Source of the DNA: CAZPWQ01 sp964590495
GTDB taxonomy: Bacteria > Bacteroidota > Rhodothermia > Balneolales > Balneolaceae
Direction of reading: 5' to 3'
Assembly (NCBI GenBank): GCA_964590495.1
Contig: CAZPWQ010000053.1
Location: 1 to 22,503, forward strand
DNA length: 22,503 nt
The first letter of the stretch is position 1. Each line of letters begins with the position of its first letter. Under the pieces are notes generated by a model. It made no database searches. It was not told the origin of the DNA and saw only the letters and a program-made list of their open reading frames with translations. The position numbers and the translations under genes were made by a program. Shown piece by piece: positions 20,816 to 22,503 of this stretch.

Positions 20816-21165
20816 TATTCCTGAGGGCCGGAAAGGAAGCTTTGTTTGCTGACTCGCCACTGTCGCTTGGGGATCCGGCGCAATGCTGCAGCGCGTATGC
20901 GGATTACTTTGCGTTGGCGGGGCGGTTCGAAAAGTTGATTACCGACCGCCTGCATTTCGCCATTGCCGCCATGCTCGTCGGTACTCAGGTCGAGCTCCTG
21001 CCGGTGACTTATCACAAGAACCGGTCGATGCACGAAACCTGGCTGCGCGACCTGGGGTGCGGGTGGCGCCAAGACCTGGCGGGCATTCGCTATGAGAAGG
21101 AATCGGTCGCGCGTGAGCTGGCCGGGGAGCTGACCGGAAAAGCGGATTTGGGTAGAGCGCATTGA
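20816..21165 (+). pseudogene. C-terminal piece of a polysaccharide pyruvyl transferase-like protein (foreign segment)
   Basis: An open frame entering from the join, with about 116 residues to TGA. It contains GDPAQCCSAYADYFALAG, FEKLITDRLHFAIAAMLVG, then VELLPVTYHKNRSMHETWLR and DLGCGW. The TDRLHFAI...G pattern with a following P..YHKN....W..LGC is typical of the C-terminal domain of polysaccharide pyruvyl transferase-type proteins of exopolysaccharide clusters. The N-terminal part is missing because of the chimeric join. GC-rich codon use is unlike everything to the left. Confidence 0.55.
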
Positions 21166-21333
21166 TTGCCTGGGTGCTCGGGGTCAGGGTGGGGCTCCGG
21201 GCCCGGTTTAGTAACCGTCAGGTCGATTCAAAGGCTCCTGAGGCCGGCGAGGCAGTTGGACTGCCGGGATGGCGGAGGTTTGGGAGTTGCAGATGCGAAA
21301 ATATGCCCGAGTGCCGCCGATCAGTGCTTTGTT

Positions 21334-21369
21334 GATTGCTTCATGGCACCGTTCCTCGCAATGACGCAT
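21334..21369 (-). repeat. Dispersed repeat of the GTCATTGCGAGGA...GAAGCAATC type
   Basis: On the minus strand it reads GCGTCATTGCGAGGAACG and then CATGAAGCAATCA, a short palindromic repeat seen between genes in many bacterial genomes (its translation gives the familiar RHCEERxxEAI). It overlaps the last codons of the glycosyltransferase gene. It belongs to the foreign segment. Confidence 0.6.
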
Positions 21370-22503
21370 AGCTGGAAGATTTCTGGTTTGCAGACTGCGT
21401 GTGGGTTGCATACCGAGGGGAGTTGCAGGCGCTGTGTTCGATTTGCGCAATCACCGCGGCCAAACCTTCTTCCGATTCCATCTTCCGGCGCATGCGCGTG
21501 ACAGCGTCCTGGATATGGCAGTCATGCATCGCCTGCCGCACCCGCGAGACCAGTATGCCGGGCGTGATCGTCGCCATGGACTCCACCCGCGCCACACCAT
21601 GATACGCCGCCCGCGCCGCGACTCCGGGCTGATTGCGCAGGCCAGGCAGGATTACCATCGGCACGCCGAAGTGGATGCACTCGATGACGGAATTTATGCC
21701 TCCATGGTTGACCATCACCGCAGCTCTGCGCAGCAGATCCAGTTGCGGGATGCGTGACCGGACCAGGAGGTTCTTCGGCGGCGTCCCCAGTTCATCGGTC
21801 AGAACCAGGTCGGCGAGATGCAGCACGAACTGCCAGGTCGGCTCGAGCCTGCTCGCCTGGAATACACATTTAAAGAAGCGCGGTGCATGAGGATAGTAGA
21901 ACGCGTTGGTACCCAGCGAGCAGACGACCAGCGGCCTGTCCGCGTCCATTTGTTCTTCCGGCAGAACCTGCTCGGAACGTTCAAGGTCGATAAACGAGCC
22001 TAGGTGCTTCCGTTCCGGCTTGTTCGGTACATTGGGGAAATCGAAGGCCTTCGGACACAACACTATCTCGTCGAGCGCAAGCACCGGTCCAAGCTCGCTG
22101 ATGTGGTAGGTCACGCCTTTCTTGAGCGGGTAGCCGCTCTGCGCTGCAATCCGCCGGAACTCGTCGCTCAGATGGTGTATCCGGTGCGGATACCGGTATG
22201 CCCCGAACAACCGGGGTGCCAGCCGCTTGCTGAACAAGAACTTCATACCCAGATATTTCCAGGCGAGAAGCGTTCTGATGCGCGACGACCGGGCGCTCGC
22301 AGGCTGCATGGCAAACAGCACCGGCGGGATACGGGTATTGGGATGAAACGATAACGTAAGGTTCAACTGCATACATGGAATGCCGAGCTTCCAGGCACGG
22401 AGCGCGACGTACCAGGCCAGGGTGTCACACAGCAGGAGATCCGGCTGCAGCGCAAGCAGATCGCCATCCAGGCCGCCACCGTTGATCAGCTCGATGAACC
22501 TGC
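21341..22503 (-). CDS. GT-B (UGT/MGT-like) glycosyltransferase, partial
   Basis: Partial; the frame is open to the right window edge (residues such as LQPDLLLCDTLAWYVALRAW lie upstream of the first Met at 22372). The C-terminal domain has the family-1 donor site: PLVVCSLGTNAFYY, LLVRSRIPQLDLLRRAAV, then MVNHGGINSVIECIHFGVPM and VILPGLRNQPGVAARAAYHG. The HGG...E....GVP.....Q..NA-type motif binds a nucleotide-sugar. It would glycosylate a lipid or small molecule. The last ~20 residues run into a dispersed repeat, so the natural C-terminus may be altered. GC-rich; with the pyruvyl transferase fragment it suggests a surface-polysaccharide locus of another organism, probably a proteobacterium. Confidence 0.85.
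   Translation of the reverse strand, partial: RFIELINGGGLDGDLLALQPDLLLCDTLAWYVALRAWKLGIPCMQLNLTLSFHPNTRIPPVLFAMQPASARSSRIRTLLAWKYLGMKFLFSKRLAPRLFGAYRYPHRIHHLSDEFRRIAAQSGYPLKKGVTYHISELGPVLALDEIVLCPKAFDFPNVPNKPERKHLGSFIDLERSEQVLPEEQMDADRPLVVCSLGTNAFYYPHAPRFFKCVFQASRLEPTWQFVLHLADLVLTDELGTPPKNLLVRSRIPQLDLLRRAAVMVNHGGINSVIECIHFGVPMVILPGLRNQPGVAARAAYHGVARVESMATITPGILVSRVRQAMHDCHIQDAVTRMRRKMESEEGLAAVIAQIEHSACNSPRYATHTQSANQKSSSYASLRGTVP

Noticed and set aside
21208..21450. Minus-strand 80-codon frame containing RHCEER
   Set aside because: This is the usual spurious translation of the dispersed GTCATTGCGAGG repeat.
1..22503. CRISPR array, rRNA or insertion sequence
   Set aside because: No regularly spaced repeats, rRNA-like sequence, transposase or terminal inverted repeats were seen on either strand.

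Overview
The window is a draft-assembly scaffold made of three pieces. (1) Positions 1-630 hold the catalytic half of a tyrosine recombinase on the minus strand. It ends in a 55-base stretch that occurs again at 15113-15167, followed by a 100-base run of N. (2) Positions 731-20815 are a mobile element of moderate GC. (3) Positions 20816-22503 are clearly GC-richer, carry polysaccharide or sugar-transfer genes, and look like DNA from an unrelated organism joined by the assembler. The central piece begins and ends with the same 55 bases (731-785 = 20761-20815). Overlapping them closes a circle of 20,030 bp and repairs a replication gene that is otherwise split. An intact-looking attP lies inside: a 3'-half tRNA-Asp core flanked on both sides by the same double arm-type repeat. 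The simplest reading is a free circular, or excised, integrative element.

The leftward (minus) block runs from the P4-type integrase (11297) through an AlpA/Xis-like regulator, a small Cys-containing protein, an O-like replication initiator with iteron-like repeats inside its gene, a DnaB-like helicase, four small overlapping genes, two tandem TerS-like proteins, a 195-aa protein resembling a podovirus internal virion (T7 gp14-like) protein, a 561-aa Gln-rich coiled-coil protein, and a decayed remnant of a very large phage protein. There is no large terminase, portal, capsid or tail gene anywhere in the circle. This is the gene content expected of a phage satellite, or of a phage reduced to one: it can integrate and replicate, and may redirect packaging with its own TerS, but it cannot build a particle alone.

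The cargo block (11763-17549), next to attP, holds a fused AAA-ATPase/TOPRIM-type protein (OLD or merged-PARIS-like, candidate anti-phage), an SRAP/HMCES-like DNA-protein crosslink protein, a protein ending in a HEPN-like RxxxxH motif (candidate abortive-infection RNase), several very small membrane proteins, and a membrane-anchored TPR-like protein. A conserved ~38-55-bp box recurs in front of the small membrane ORFs. The rightward block (17987-20815, continuing at 786-1025) holds a conserved hypothetical protein, three tiny tandem helical-hairpin proteins, two HTH regulators and a replication protein with a primase-zinc-finger-like N-terminus and a winged-helix C-terminus. AT-rich direct and inverted repeats just after it (1052-1164) are a second origin candidate.

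Host: weak or absent Shine-Dalgarno sequences before most rightward and cargo genes, together with the protein style, suggest a member of the Bacteroidota/Rhodothermota/Balneolota group, but this is tentative. Some leftward genes do have strong AGGAG-type sites. All family assignments come from reading motifs by eye; no database search was possible.
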